Assembly: GCA_951799445.1 (NCBI GenBank)
Contig: OX637292.1
Coordinates: 12,961,296 to 13,025,295 of the forward strand
Direction of reading: 5' to 3'
DNA: 64,000 bases
Source of the DNA: Pseudisothecium myosuroides
Lineage: Eukaryota; Streptophyta; Bryopsida; Hypnales; Lembophyllaceae
The notes under the pieces: model-generated
The model's database searches: none
What the model saw: only the letters and a program-made list of their open reading frames with translations
What the model was told of the DNA's origin: nothing
Shown here: piece after piece, positions 36,930-48,499 of the stretch
How the letters are laid out: each line of letters opens with the position of its first letter
Numbering within the stretch: position 1 is the first letter of the stretch
Made by a program: the position numbers and the translations under genes

Positions 36930-38265
36930 GGTGCATTAAAGTACCTTAATTCTGATTATTGAATACTGAAACTTGAATTTGGAGTCCCTGACAGTCCTCT
37001 GACAGTCCGATGAATGGTGAACGAGAATAGGGAAAATATATATCCTTAAGCCAAAAAAAAGGTTAACTTTCGGGTCCTCGGAGGGCTTTGGAGCAGCCCT
37101 CCAGAGGCTCGACTTTTTCTCTAATGAGGTATAGATCAAGTCTGCAAAGAATTTAATAAGTATAAATCAAAATGCTTTTTTATTTGTCCAAAATTTAAGT
37201 GTAGGAACATTGATACAAGTCTTTAACTACAAACTTTTCTCTTTTTATGAATTGGCTCTTGAAAAGATGGAAAAACTTCCAAGTCTTTAGTTAAAATTTC
37301 ATAAAAGACTATCAATAATACATTGATAAGAACTTATTGGAAAATGAAAAAAATAATATTCATTTTGGGGTCAATGAAATGCTTTAGGGTTAAGGAAATG
37401 CTTTGAGTTAAACAATTCACACATTAAGATAGAAGTACCTATTTCCGATAACTTAAGGGATTTTGCAGCAAATCATAAGCAGTTTAAGGTGCAAGAAAAT
37501 TTTCCCATATAAAAAGATAAGAAATATGGAGATTTCCAAATTTTTGTAATTTTATTCCCAAAATTGAAGTTATTATGAATATTGGGAGTCAAAAAGTTGT
37601 CCGGACTAAAAGCCAATGTCTAGAGTCATCCAATTCCGATCATCTAGAAAATTGCTTTCCGCTCACTATTTCCTATTTTCTACCTCATTACTTGGGACAT
37701 GTGTCATAACCTTATTAGTCCCAACCTTGAAAAAACACATTCCAAGCTTTTTAGTCTTGGTTGGAAATAGTGCCCCCTACAGTTTGGCTATGGGTCATGA
37801 TCAACTATGGGTGCATTTACCTTATTATATGAAATGGTTTAGAAAGAGAGAACTATGTCTTATAATTTTATGATAACTCATATTTTGAAAGTTATTGTAA
37901 TTAACTATGACTATGAGCTTCTAAAACGAACCGTCATTATTAGTTCAACTATAAGCGAATAAGACACAATTATTTAAATTTGTTTTTACAAATTTACTGG
38001 ATTTGGGTACAAACTAGAATTACGTCCAAAAAACAAGTGAAAGAAGTGGATGAAAGTGCCCAAAGCATCTCCAAAAATTTAAGATTTCCCAAATTTGGAA
38101 AAACTTGACTAATATATTTCATTTTAATGAATGAAGTGATGGTTGGATGTCCAAAATGGACGATTAATCTGACCCACCTGTAATTCAGGGTGCAAATATT
38201 AATAATTTAAATGCTGCAGGCACCTTGTGGATTGTTATTCAGAGTGTACAAACAGTAAGTACGCC
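36930..38265. other. Intergenic sequence, no supported gene
   Basis: A hairpin GGAGGGCT / AGCCCTCC lies at about 37080-37104. The frame at 37616-37873 (85 codons) is the least AT-rich part but has no recognisable domain or splice context, so I do not call it. Confidence 0.4.
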
Positions 38266-38457
38266 AATTTTTTTTGCCTCAAGTCCCTATGGGAGACTCT
38301 TGGGATTTTGGGTAGGCTTGTATGATCGCAATTTTTGACCTGATTTTTGAAAAAATTTAAGAAGACAAGAGATCAGATTAGCTTTCTGAGAATATAATTT
38401 TTATTTCAATTAGTGCTTGGGAGAAAAAATTATGGCAAAATAAGCCCCAAAAGTAGC
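38266..38457. mobile_element. Fragment of the 940-bp TTAA family
   Basis: It matches the hairpin end of subtype a, with a worn hairpin AAGTCCC...GGGAGACTT and the words 'GATCAGATTAGCTTTCTGAG' and 'GAATATAATTTTTATTTCAA'. It stops where the next TTAA element begins, so it was probably broken by that insertion. Confidence 0.5.
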
Positions 38458-39098
38458 TTAACCCCTAATTGCCCGAGGCACCAGATTCTGGTGTTTTGAA
38501 AACTTTGAAGTTATGTAAAACCCAACTAAATTTTTATTTTTAGTAGTTTATATTTTTGGAGAACTCTTTTTTAAATCTAGTTTTAGGATCAAAAAGCTGA
38601 TCTTAAAATGAAGGATTTTGATTTTTCTACTCAAGATTTTGTGCAAGGATACCTGTTGCAATCTTGACTTCCTGTAGTGTTGAGGGCTCTTGGAAATGAG
38701 CCTCAAATACATTAGATCTTGGAGAAAAAATCACCTTAGAAATTCATTAAAAAAATTGTAGAATAGATTTTGAAAAAACATAAATTGATTGGGGTTGTGC
38801 ATGCGCTAGGCCCTACAACCTCATATTTTTTTAGTGACCAACTTTTAGAGTTCACATGCAAAAAGAGAATTGAAAAATATTCATAGTTTTAACACCCTCA
38901 TGATCAAACACTATAATCTTTCAATTTGTAAGTGATATTGTTATGTTTTCTTTTTCTATGTGATCTGTATATGTCTAGTTTGAATTTGTATGGTTACAAT
39001 TCAAAAGAAATTGGTACAACTTACGAAAACGTTGACTTTTGTTCAATTTAGAGCAAATTTCAAGAACTCCAAACAGGCCTTGGGCATTTAGAGGTTAA
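38458..39098. mobile_element. TTAA-flanked TIR element, about 650 bp family, inverted
   Basis: It starts TTAACCCCTAATTGCCCGAG and ends GGGCATTTAGAGGTTAA. Opposite orientation to 1203-1856, with similarity throughout, including 'TCCAAGATCTA' and 'TATAATCTTTCAATTT' words. Confidence 0.75.
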
Positions 39099-39395
39099 GG
39101 GTCAACCTAAAAAAAATTATAAGAAAATGGTCACATTTGGAACAAGAGTGGATAATTTGGAAAATAATATTGTAATTATAGAATTTTAATCCTGCCTTTT
39201 GTAAAATACATAAAAAAAAATAGTTTCAATTTCTTTACTGCTTTTGTGATCCAAATGCTCAAAGCAAAGCAAAAGAAATCCTTGGATTCTTGCGGATGTA
39301 TTTCAACTTCAAATTTCAACAAAAACTAGAGAATTTGGAATTTTATTATTATTTTTTGAGTGTTGTACGACTGTAGGTTGAAAAATAGCATAAGG

Positions 39396-39860
39396 CACTA
39401 CAAGAAAATCACATTTTTATGACTAAGGTTTGTGACTACGATGAAGCAATTACTCCTCAAATAGCAAAAAATTCAAATAAAACTCCTTCATTGGATTTTT
39501 TAACAATTATAGTGTTGTTTGCAACCAAAAGCACTCAATACTTTATAGAAAGCACACCCAAATTCATTATTGTGTGCAAAACGTATTCCCAAATTTTTAA
39601 CAAAAATCCAAATTTATAAAACTAATTTGTGAATACAAACACTTGAAAGTTATACAACAAAATTTGACCAAAACTTCAGAAACCACTATTTGATTTTAAA
39701 GAATTTTAATGTTTAGTTGTGAAGGAAAAAGAAATGATGTTTGAAGCTATAAAGATTCAAAGTAAAAAAGTAGCAAAATCAAAATAGTTGCAAAAGTGTC
39801 ATTCCTCAAATAGACTTAATAATTCCACAAGATACATGTAATATATGAATAAGTATAAAA
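39396..39860. mobile_element. Possible CACTA element terminus
   Basis: CACTACAAGAAAA at 39396 is the typical plant CACTA (En/Spm) end, followed by GACTA / GTGACTACGA words like subterminal repeats. I could not find the opposite TTTTCTTGTAGTG end within reach, so only one terminus is claimed and the right limit is arbitrary. Confidence 0.35.
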
Positions 39861-40052
39861 CAAACTTGTCTATAAGGCTTTAAGACTTATATTGGCAATG
39901 TGGAGGTTTTATTTTTTTTGCTTTCAATAAATACTATCACAATGTCTTCAAGTTCTTCAATAAAATTAATGATCTTCTAGGAAACATTAAAAAAATGTCA
40001 AGGATTACTATGATATTTGACAAACTCCAATACATAGTTCAGAAAGAGTCAC

Positions 40053-40651
40053 TTAATCCCTAAAGGACCGAGGGGGGTATTCAGGGAGACATTGTCAAAA
40101 ATTGTGTTTTTTTGGTACGTTATTCAAAACTGAAAATTGAACCTTTTTTTTAAAACTTCAACCGTATAAAACTGAAGTAAAGTATTTAACCAAAGTGTGG
40201 AAAAAATTTCAGCCCATTTGACCGCGCGGATTGAAAGATTATAACGTTTGAAGTTAGAAAGAAATGTTTTTTTTAAAAACCGCCCCAACATAGCTAACAA
40301 AGTTTGACTACTCTTAGAATGTGATTTGAGTATTAAATTTTGATTTTTTTTGGACAATTGTATGCCATATTTTATTAGTTACATACATGCCAAATTTCAA
40401 AAATTGATGAGCTTTTTTGCAAAAGATTCTTCAAAGATTCTCAAATTGCCCGAGCTGCCCAAAAAGTTCAGGGCAGCATAACTCTTGATCTGGGCACCCG
40501 ATTGGGAAAAAAAATTAGCTTTTCACGAAGGAGACGCATATTTGTACATTGTGTCCAAATTTCATGAACATCTGACCAAAAATGACTTCATAGGAACCTA
40601 CCCGAGATTTCTTGCGTACGTTGAATGGACACTTGGTCCTTTAGGGGTTAA
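40053..40651. mobile_element. TTAA-flanked TIR element, 599 bp
   Basis: It starts TTAATCCCTAAAGGACCGAG and ends ACTTGGTCCTTTAGGGGTTAA (last 18 bases inverted to the start). Same family as 4896-5455 and, in opposite orientation, 50748-51510. It contains the module 'GACCGCGCGGATTGAAAGAT' shared with other TTAA families. Confidence 0.8.
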
Positions 40652-40929
40652 AGATTTTAATAGCCACACAAGGTAATTTATCATCAATCTTGTAGAATAC
40701 TAGGAAGATACATCTAATCTTCTTATGAAGAAGTTTTAACTTAAGTGATTAAAGCTTGACTTGTAAAAAATGAATTGACTCATCCTAAAAAATAAAAAGA
40801 TGGTGTCATATAGAAGTTCAAGAATCTAGTTCTTATACTTCATTTAAAATATATGTATATTGCATTAACACTTATAAATTGATACTTTTGATAAATATTG
40901 TTGTTAAAACAAATGTAGATTCTTATTTT

Positions 40930-41095
40930 TTGTTAGCATTGCCCCTAAGGGCCTCCTTCCATGTGAGTCATGGGCCGATGGACCTCATCGATGATCGATG
41001 GGGTCCACAGTCCAGAAAATTTGAGCCTCCCATTCCATCAATCATTGGTGAGGTCCACCAGCGCCCAACTCACATAGAAGGAGTTCCTAAGTCAC
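40930..41095. mobile_element. Small TIR element, about 160 bp
   Basis: Inverted ends around CCTAAGG-CTCCTTCCATGTGAGT (left about 40944) and its imperfect complement ACTCACATAGAAGGAG-TTCCTAAG (right, to about 41090). The interior is GC-richer and has a GATCATCG-type palindrome near 40988-41000. Target duplication unclear. Confidence 0.5.
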
Positions 41096-41344
41096 TATAA
41101 TGTTAGGCTCTATTTGCAGAAAGTAGTAAAATGACCAAATATTATTGTTGTACAGTACATTGCTTTGGTCTTTGACTACAAACACAAAAAGTGAGGACAA
41201 AATAAGTGCAATAATCTAACAAATGTCTAAATTATTTTTAGAAGTAGGATACAAATTTATGCTCCATTCTATGGTAAAAACAAACAAACAAAAGGTTCAA
41301 CTTTGAGTTTTTAGATTTCACTTTTCCCAATTCAAAAGTCACTA

Positions 41345-41514
41345 ATACAAAAGATACCATTGGGAACGCCGTGGTGAACGTCGATCATCTTCTACCGAAG
41401 CTCCTATTAGGGTTTCTGGATTGCAGGGTTTCTCGATTGCTGGAACAGGGTTGCGGGGCTTGGTGAATTTGCGGAATTAATTCCTGAAATTTGAGGTAGA
41501 GGCGCTGCTAAGCG
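41345..41514 (+). promoter_or_regulatory. Leader of the small membrane protein gene
   Basis: Abrupt rise in GC content, and 'TAGGGTTT' words at about 41407-41414, as often seen near plant transcription starts (telo-box-like). No upstream ATG in good context was noted in the last 100 bases. Confidence 0.45.
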
Positions 41515-41906
41515 ATGGCGTTGAGCAATTTTCTCTTGACAGTCGCCGCGGTAGGCGCTGGATTTGTCTTGCTCAAGGGCGACGTACGACGATCGGCTGT
41601 GAATCTTCGGCGCAATCTGAAGCAAGTGCGCACCTGGCTAGAGCAGGAGCAAGCGGCTACGTCCAAGTAAAATTTCTGCTCCTTCAACCCTAGCATTCAT
41701 ATTCCTAACATTCCAGGATATAGGTTTTCTTCACCATATTCTCAATTTCGCGATTCCCGTGTGGGTTTAGGGTACCCGGATTTAGGTTTTCTAGGCGCAT
41801 ACTGAAATCTCAGCTGTTCTTGTATTTCAGAGGCGAACATGTGAAGCCGAGGGAGGTCGAAGCAGGAAAATCGGAGAAGGTGGCCATGAAAGAGGAGAAG
41901 CAATAG
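41515..41906 (+). CDS. Small single-pass membrane protein, 75 residues, function unknown
   Basis: Two exons, 41515-41666 and 41831-41906, joined at AA/GTAAAA and TATTTCAG/A, keep frame and give 75 residues. Residues 1-20 (MALSNFLLTVAAVGAGFVLL) form a hydrophobic helix. Then comes a basic, amphipathic stretch with a WLEQEQ word near residue 41, and a charged Lys/Glu-rich tail from exon 2 ending KEEKQ. The hydrophobic N-terminus followed by basic residues would suit an organelle membrane anchor, but that is inference. I cannot name a family. The GC-rich exons, clean splice sites and codon structure make a real gene likely. The ATG is the first in the exon and is preceded by AAGCG. No neighbouring gene suggests a pathway. 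Confidence 0.78.
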
Positions 41907-42780
41907 TTTGGCAGTGGAGAATGTATCCGCTTGCCAGCTTTCTTCCTGTGTTGTGGAGTTGGATGTTAGGTCAGTATATTTCTTTTGATAGTTGATCTTG
42001 AGGTTTATGATAGTTCAGATCCTTGTACATATGATCTTCGTTTATTTCGGATCGTCGTTTTAGTGTATTTCAAAAACGAACCCTAATTATGTGGGGATGG
42101 GGATTTAGAAGCGTTGCGGTCTCGAAGCTCGATACCAGACCTACTCTTTGCACCGACTAGGGTGCAATTTTATGGGAAGGAAAATTTTCGGTGCTAGCTG
42201 AAGGAATTAATGCTGAGAACAACGTGTTTTCGTTTTATGTATGATGCTTTCTGTTCATGGATTCAAATGACTTGGTTTGAGCTCTCCAGTCAGGAGTGTT
42301 ATGTATTGATCCTTGCTGTAGAGTCTTTTGCATCTCATATTTTCCAGTTATGAGTGCAGTATTCAGCAGGCTTCTATTTGTTCAGGGCTCTGTGTTGTTG
42401 GTTTTGGTGTTGAAATCCAGTTTTCAAAGTCACGATAGTTACAGCATTACTCTAGAATTTTTGTGGTGGTTTGCTAGAAGGTTTTCCCATTGAGCTAAAA
42501 CATTTGAAGTAAGCTTACGTGACTGAGGATTGAATAGCAAGCGTTCCAGACGTGGTCATGGGGAGAAAAGATGCAGGTCCTTGACTCTTCAAACCCAAGT
42601 GCAGCCACTCCAAGCATGAAATTTTGAATGTAATTTTGATTGACGTGAAATTGATTCAGATCTAGAACTTTCGGTGCAAATTGAATGGATGTTAGAAATT
42701 GTGCACTGCATGAAACGGTATTAAAATTGTTGCATTCCAAGGAACGGAAGGTCTATAAATATCACAATATATACTGTAGT
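41907..42780 (+). other. Probable 3' UTR and downstream unique sequence
   Basis: Sequence stays relatively complex to about 42.75 kb. A possible donor TTAG/GTCAGT at about 41970 would allow a 3' UTR intron. The frame at 42296-42493 has no recognisable product and is probably non-coding. Confidence 0.35.
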
Positions 42781-44519
42781 GGCAATACACTTATAATCTA
42801 CTAATATATTACTCTGTATAATAATGTATACTAATATATTATTATTTTATAATATTTATATTGAATGTAGTGAAATTTGCATGTTAAGAAAAATCTATGA
42901 AATTGTGATGTTCAGCTATTAGGATTGACTTTCATATCATGTAATAAGTACATGTGTTCATGCTAGGTGAGTTATAGGTTGATATGTATATGGATTGTAT
43001 CTTCTAAATTTGAAATTCAATAGATTTAAAATGAATGAAAAAATGTGTACATGTGAAGTGTATGCTACTTGGAAATGTTAAGATGTTTAGTTTCACATCT
43101 TGATTTGCTTTATTGGGGGGAGAAGAATAATCAATACATGATTGTAACATAAAGAGGCTATAGAGTATTGCGCAAGCACTTCAAGTGCAGGCCTTGAAAT
43201 ACACAAGCATTCCAACTGTATTCCTTATAATGCACAAAACATATACCAAGTACATTGTTGATGTACACCAAATGAAATATAACATAACATGATTAAGCAT
43301 ATTTCAACTTTCTATGGTTGAAATTTGTAAATGGACTTACATGTTTTTGTAAATAAGTTTCTAAAATTATTTTTGTCATATATTTTAGTTGGGATCTAAA
43401 GGATTAAGCCAAGGAGTCTAATGTACATTTTTTACAAAATTTTTACAAATTGGGGCAAGCTTTAGATCGGGACATAATACTTTTAAATATCTGCATTAAC
43501 CAAGGACAAGCCCATAACCACTGATTTCAAGCCTCATGACCACTTTATTTGTTGCCACTTTGAATCTAGATATGCATGAAAAAATTTATATTTAATTTTT
43601 AGTGATAAAATCATGTCTACTATAAGTTATAAAATTTTCAATTTTGGGGGGAAAATTTTGAAATTATTGTGAATTTCTTAAGAAAAAATAAAGAAGAAAA
43701 CTCATATCAAATACAAAATATACTTGAAAAATCTGAAATTTTCACCATAGATGTACAATATAGTTTATAAATTGTTGTCTAAACCAAAATTATCGTGTCA
43801 TTCTAAAATTAAAAAATCAACAAATCATAGTTAATAGGCTTCAAAGTTCATGTTGCTATAAAATATTGAAATTTAAGATTTTTTAAAACTTCCAATTGGA
43901 GTAAAAACTAAACTTGATAAGCTTCATTTCCTAAATTGGATTCAAATTCAAAATCATTTTTGTGGCTAAAACTCACATCAAGAGTAAATAGCAAAAAATG
44001 GACAAAATACACTACAAGGGTGATCTATGGATTCAACATATTTTTCTTTAGAAAAGTCAATAAAATGAAATTTTCGATAGTATTCACTCAAAATGTACTC
44101 AAGTAACTTCTAAAAAACTTTGGATGAATAAATATTTTTTTCCCATACTACAAGCTTAGGTGAAGTCATCCAAAAGATGTTTTTGTCTTCAACGGAGTTC
44201 CAAGGTTAAACTTCTAGGATAGTTCCATATAATTATACTTCACTTGTGTAAAGCTTTGCTTCATGTCATTCCTATTTAAAAAACATAGTTGAGGGATGTT
44301 TCCTATTGAAAATTTTCACAAACAAATTCACCTTTGGAAAGGGCTAGAAAATAATTGTTTATGAAGTTTGGGCGGTTTAGGGTTTAGGATTTTAGAGTGG
44401 GAAATTTCATAAAGGATATATTTGAATGAGTTACCTAAAAGATTCTACATTTATATGTATCAAAATAATGAAAACAAATTATGATTTTATCCTTGATTTG
44501 GTAGAAAGTATTTCAAAGC
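42781..44519. other. AT-rich intergenic sequence, nothing recognised
   Basis: TATA-rich runs around 42765-42860. No gene or element end found. Confidence 0.5.
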
Positions 44520-45081
44520 TACTTCCTCTGTCCCAAAATAAATCTAGGATTTCCAAATATATTTATTCAAAATTAAATTCGAAATTGACTCTCCACAATT
44601 TGATCGACAACAATTGAAGCTAGTTTGAAGACCTTAAAACAAATACAACGCTCTAGAGTCTATATAGTAATTCAATCCCTACAAAGGGAATCAAAATGCA
44701 ACCTTTAACCAACCAAACTTGATGAATTCAACCTACAACTGTACAATACCTGCTAATAACAAATATCTTGTTGAGAATTTTTTGGAGCTGAATCATTGGA
44801 ATTGAATACAAAAGACATCATAGGACTTCCCTTCACCAGTATTACTTGGAGAATGATCCAAATTAATAGCATTGGAGCAGTTCCAAAAAGGAGAGAAATT
44901 TGCCAATTTTACTGCTTGTTTTCAATATGCATTGCTTCACTATTGACTTCCATTTTTTCACGCCTAGTGAGGTTGATTAGAAGCTACAATAACTAAGCAA
45001 TCCCCTAAAAGTAGAAGTAGCTCATGCATTAATCTAATCATTTCTAAAAAAACCCAAATTTATTTCGGGACACATGGAGTA
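44520..45081. mobile_element. Stowaway-like element, 562 bp
   Basis: TA-CTTCCTCTGTCCCAAAATAA at the left and the inverse, whose outward reading is TA-CTCCATGTGTCCCGAAATAA, at the right. The CTCC-TCYGTCCC terminus and TA target are diagnostic of Stowaway MITEs (Tc1/mariner). The interior is longer than the usual 100-350 bp and holds no transposase. Confidence 0.7.
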
Positions 45082-45458
45082 TTATTTAAGAGATTATTCA
45101 ACAATTTTGGAAGTCACTAGAAAATATTAGAAGCTTTCATGATTTTAGGTCAAAATGATTATTTTTTTAATTTTTTAATTGGTAGAGAAGTTGGGGCCAA
45201 CTTTAAGGTATTAATGCTATGAATTATTTTTATTCTTTGAATAATATTTTAATAAATTGCTCATATACAATAACACACTAGAAAATAATGTCAAACGTGG
45301 CTTGAAGAAGATAATTGGGTTCATATAATAAGGCTCTCCTTTGGGGTCGTATTAAGACCTTCATTTCTTTAGCATTGAAACTAAATGTGTTTTAAGATAG
45401 TGTCAAGTCTTGATGGCCTTAACTCCCCAAGTAAAGTATTTTTAATCCCATCATTAGA

Positions 45459-46398
45459 TTAACCCCTAAAGGACCGGCATGTGTTTTTTGGCTATATAGA
45501 AATTTTGGACAGGTACGTGTGACTAGAGATTTCCATATTTTAAGCTGAAATTTAGTAGAAGGTGGGCGCAAGGAATATCTTTCATATGCACTAAATTTCA
45601 GGACATTCGGAAATAGGAATCAAAAGTTATGGTCAAATATGTTACTTTTTTTCGTAACTAGACAGTCCGGGCAGCCAAAAAAATTTGGCAAAAATTTGAT
45701 TTTTTTTTTATACATATTTTTTCTTGTAGATTATATTTTTGTCTATCTGGAAAGCTTTGATTCATTTCATTTGGATTTGTTATGAGAAAGTTATAGACAT
45801 TCTTGTTTTTCGGGCAGTTAGAGCATCTTCTTGAAAAAAATAACTTGTAAGATTCATTTCTAAATGCTATTTTTGAAATTTTTCAAAAAAACCAAGTTTC
45901 TATAGTTTAATTTACTTGCTAGAACAATCTCACCATTGGGATTAGTGTATTTTAATTCCAAATAAAATAAATATATGAATATTTTAGATTTTCCTTCTAT
46001 CTCATACCTACTTCTACTTAATAAAAAATTTAGGAATGATAATTAAGTTTTTTTGAATATATTTTTTTTTCCTAGACTCTCAACTCAATTCTCCACTATA
46101 AAGATTTAAAGCTCAAAACTCTGTAGTGCAAAAATTTTAAGTTAAAAATGTTGAAAGTCAAAAACTCTAGTTTTGCAATGTGTTGAAATACTTGTTTTTT
46201 CTACTTTAAATGCAGATATATCTCTCAATTTGAGCGGTCAAAAATTCTGAAATTTTTTCCACACATTCTCATACTAGTAAGATCCTATGGTTAGATGTGC
46301 AAAAAAAACATTTTTCAAATTGTTTTACTCCTTGCTATAGAAATGGCAGTTTTCAGTGTTTTTTGGTAGAAAAATGGCCTTGGGCCTTTAGGGGTTAA
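45459..46398. mobile_element. TTAA-flanked TIR element, 940 bp, subtype b
   Basis: It starts TTAACCCCTAAAGGACCGGC and ends GGGCCTTTAGGGGTTAA. It matches 22694-23643 in inverse orientation across its whole length, including the unusual 220-bp end that lacks the hairpin of subtype a. Confidence 0.85.
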
Positions 46399-47039
46399 GG
46401 TTTGTCTTTACAAGCAAATGAAAAATTTGAACAGGTTGCTTAGGTAGCATGTATGACATTTTTAGTAGTATTGTAGATGATATACAATAGATAGAATGTT
46501 GATCATTTTGATCAAGGGGCTTTTATGTTTTTCTTACTTTACTAGATATTATGAGGTTGGCGACTAATTTTTGAAGTCAAATTTCTCACATGGACAAAAT
46601 AGAATGATTTGGATAGTATTAAGTACTTTTAGCAAAATTTGTAAGATTAGTATTTATCTATTATTTTAAAAATGTGGTACACACAAACTCGGGCACACAA
46701 ATGCAATTTGGTATAGGCAATAGCTAATTTTTATATTGTAATTAAAAACCATTAGTGAAAAAAATAATCTAATTTTATAAGTTTGTGATATGTATGTTAG
46801 AAATGAAGTTTGCTTCATTGATGAATTGAGACCAATTTTTTTTTAATTTCATCTCTACAAACCTTTGTCCAAACTTTATACTCCCTATACTCTATACCAA
46901 GTTGTCATGTTATGATTTTGTTTAGTCTATTTTCTATGTGTAAAAGAATTTGTAAAATTTCTATATAAAAAACACATCGACCTTAGATGTCCACAGAATA
47001 GTTAGTTTTATATATTTTGCATGAATAGAAGGGTTTTTG
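46399..47039. other. AT-rich intergenic sequence, nothing recognised
   Basis: No gene or element end found. Confidence 0.5.
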
Positions 47040-47745
47040 CATAAGAAAGTGCCCATTGACAATGATATAAGGTAACAAGAAGGAGTTTATTTTAGAAAAT
47101 AAAAAGTAATTATTTAGGAGATAAATTTAATTTTTTTTAGAATATATTTTTGTATTGTGGAATAATTTGATTCATTCCATTTGGATTATTGATATAAAAT
47201 TATTAAAGAGTCTTGTTTTGTGTCAATTAGAGCAAGTTCTTGAAAAAATATCTCATAGGATTTATTTCTTTAACTAATTTTTCAAATTTAAAAAAAAAAA
47301 GGTCTATAGGATTAGATTGTTTGTTAAAACAATTTGTTTGTGAAAAATGATGTGCTTCAATTCCATCTAAAAGTTATCAATAATCTAGGTTTTTCTCCAT
47401 CTTGTATTATGTTCTTCTTTTCAATCTTTTGAATTTCTTTCCCCTAGACTCTTGCCTCAATTCCATATCAAATAGATTTTTATATGAAAACATTGTAGTG
47501 CAAATTTCACATAAGAAGATTCAAAGTCTTATAATCTATTATAGAAAGGAGCAAAAAAATGTATGTTTTCACTTTTAATACTAATATCTTGCAATTTATA
47601 TGGTCAAAGTTTCTAAAATTTCTCATACTAGTCTTATTCTAATGTAAGATTCTATAGTTTGATTCTTTTATTCTTAGTGATAGAAATGATAGCTCTAGAG
47701 TGCTTTTTGGTAAAATATAGTACTGGAGCTTTACAATTGAACCCT
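47040..47745. mobile_element. Decayed copy of the 940-bp TTAA family
   Basis: Ordered matches to 24694-25634: 'TTTGATTCATTCCATTTGGA', 'TTAGAGCAAGTTCTTGAAAA', 'TTCCATCTAAAAG', 'TAGACTCTTGCCTCAATTCC', 'ATCTTGCAATTTATATGGTC'. The ends are too worn to place exactly. Confidence 0.55.
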
Positions 47746-47884
47746 ATAATGTTAGTATAGACACCAAATGTCTAATAGAAGACAAAGAATTCTTCTATAC
47801 AAGACAGAAGTGTAGGATGTTCATTTGTGCGCCAAAGAAGAGGCCGTCTTGCCCAATAGTTTGACTTGCAATGAGTGCTCTTAA

Positions 47885-48139
47885 TACTTCCTTTGTCCTA
47901 AAATGATTGTCCACTCTGAATGTCATGTCTTTTTAAGGGTTTTTTGAGGAGGTCAAAAAAATACTTCATTGTGGCTAATTTTATATTAATTGCAATGAAT
48001 GCATGCAATATTTACTACTGATTCTAGTGATGTAAAATTTGGAACCTTTCTTAATTATGTTTTTTACAATATGGTCAATGAAATGGGCTCAAAAAATATC
48101 AATAAAATTGTGGACAATCATTTTGGGACAAAGGGAATA
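47885..48139. mobile_element. Stowaway MITE, 255 bp
   Basis: TA-CTTCCTTTGTCCTAAAATGA at the left and inverse TGGGACAAAGGGAA-TA at the right. Arms stay complementary for about 30 bp ('ATGATTGTCCAC' and 'GTGGACAATCAT'). Size, TIR and TA target are typical of Stowaway. Confidence 0.85.
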
Positions 48140-48499
48140 ACATTCAGTAGCAATCAACAGTATAGCCTTCCTCCCAACAAAATGATGTGGAATATTCTAC
48201 ATCATTTCATTCCTCGGATGATATGATGTGGAATATTCTACATCCTATCAATAATTAAAAGGTTATGTGTCAAAAATGTCAAAAAATTGAACAAAAATTA
48301 GCTAGGTTGCAATTGCTCATTACAAGTCCATGGCAAAATAAATTTTGGTGTTTTTAAATAAAACTTAAAAAAAGCAATATTTAGTTTATTGAAAGCAATG
48401 AATGCAGCTTTGAATGCAACAACTAAGTTCCTCACTTTGCTTCAAAAAACATTCATTATTTGTGTTTAGAATTGACAAATTTTTTATACATATGGGCCT

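Noticed and set aside
37616..37873. 85-codon frame with hydrophobic segment
   Set aside because: Hydrophobicity is expected from AT-rich sequence. No splice context or domain.
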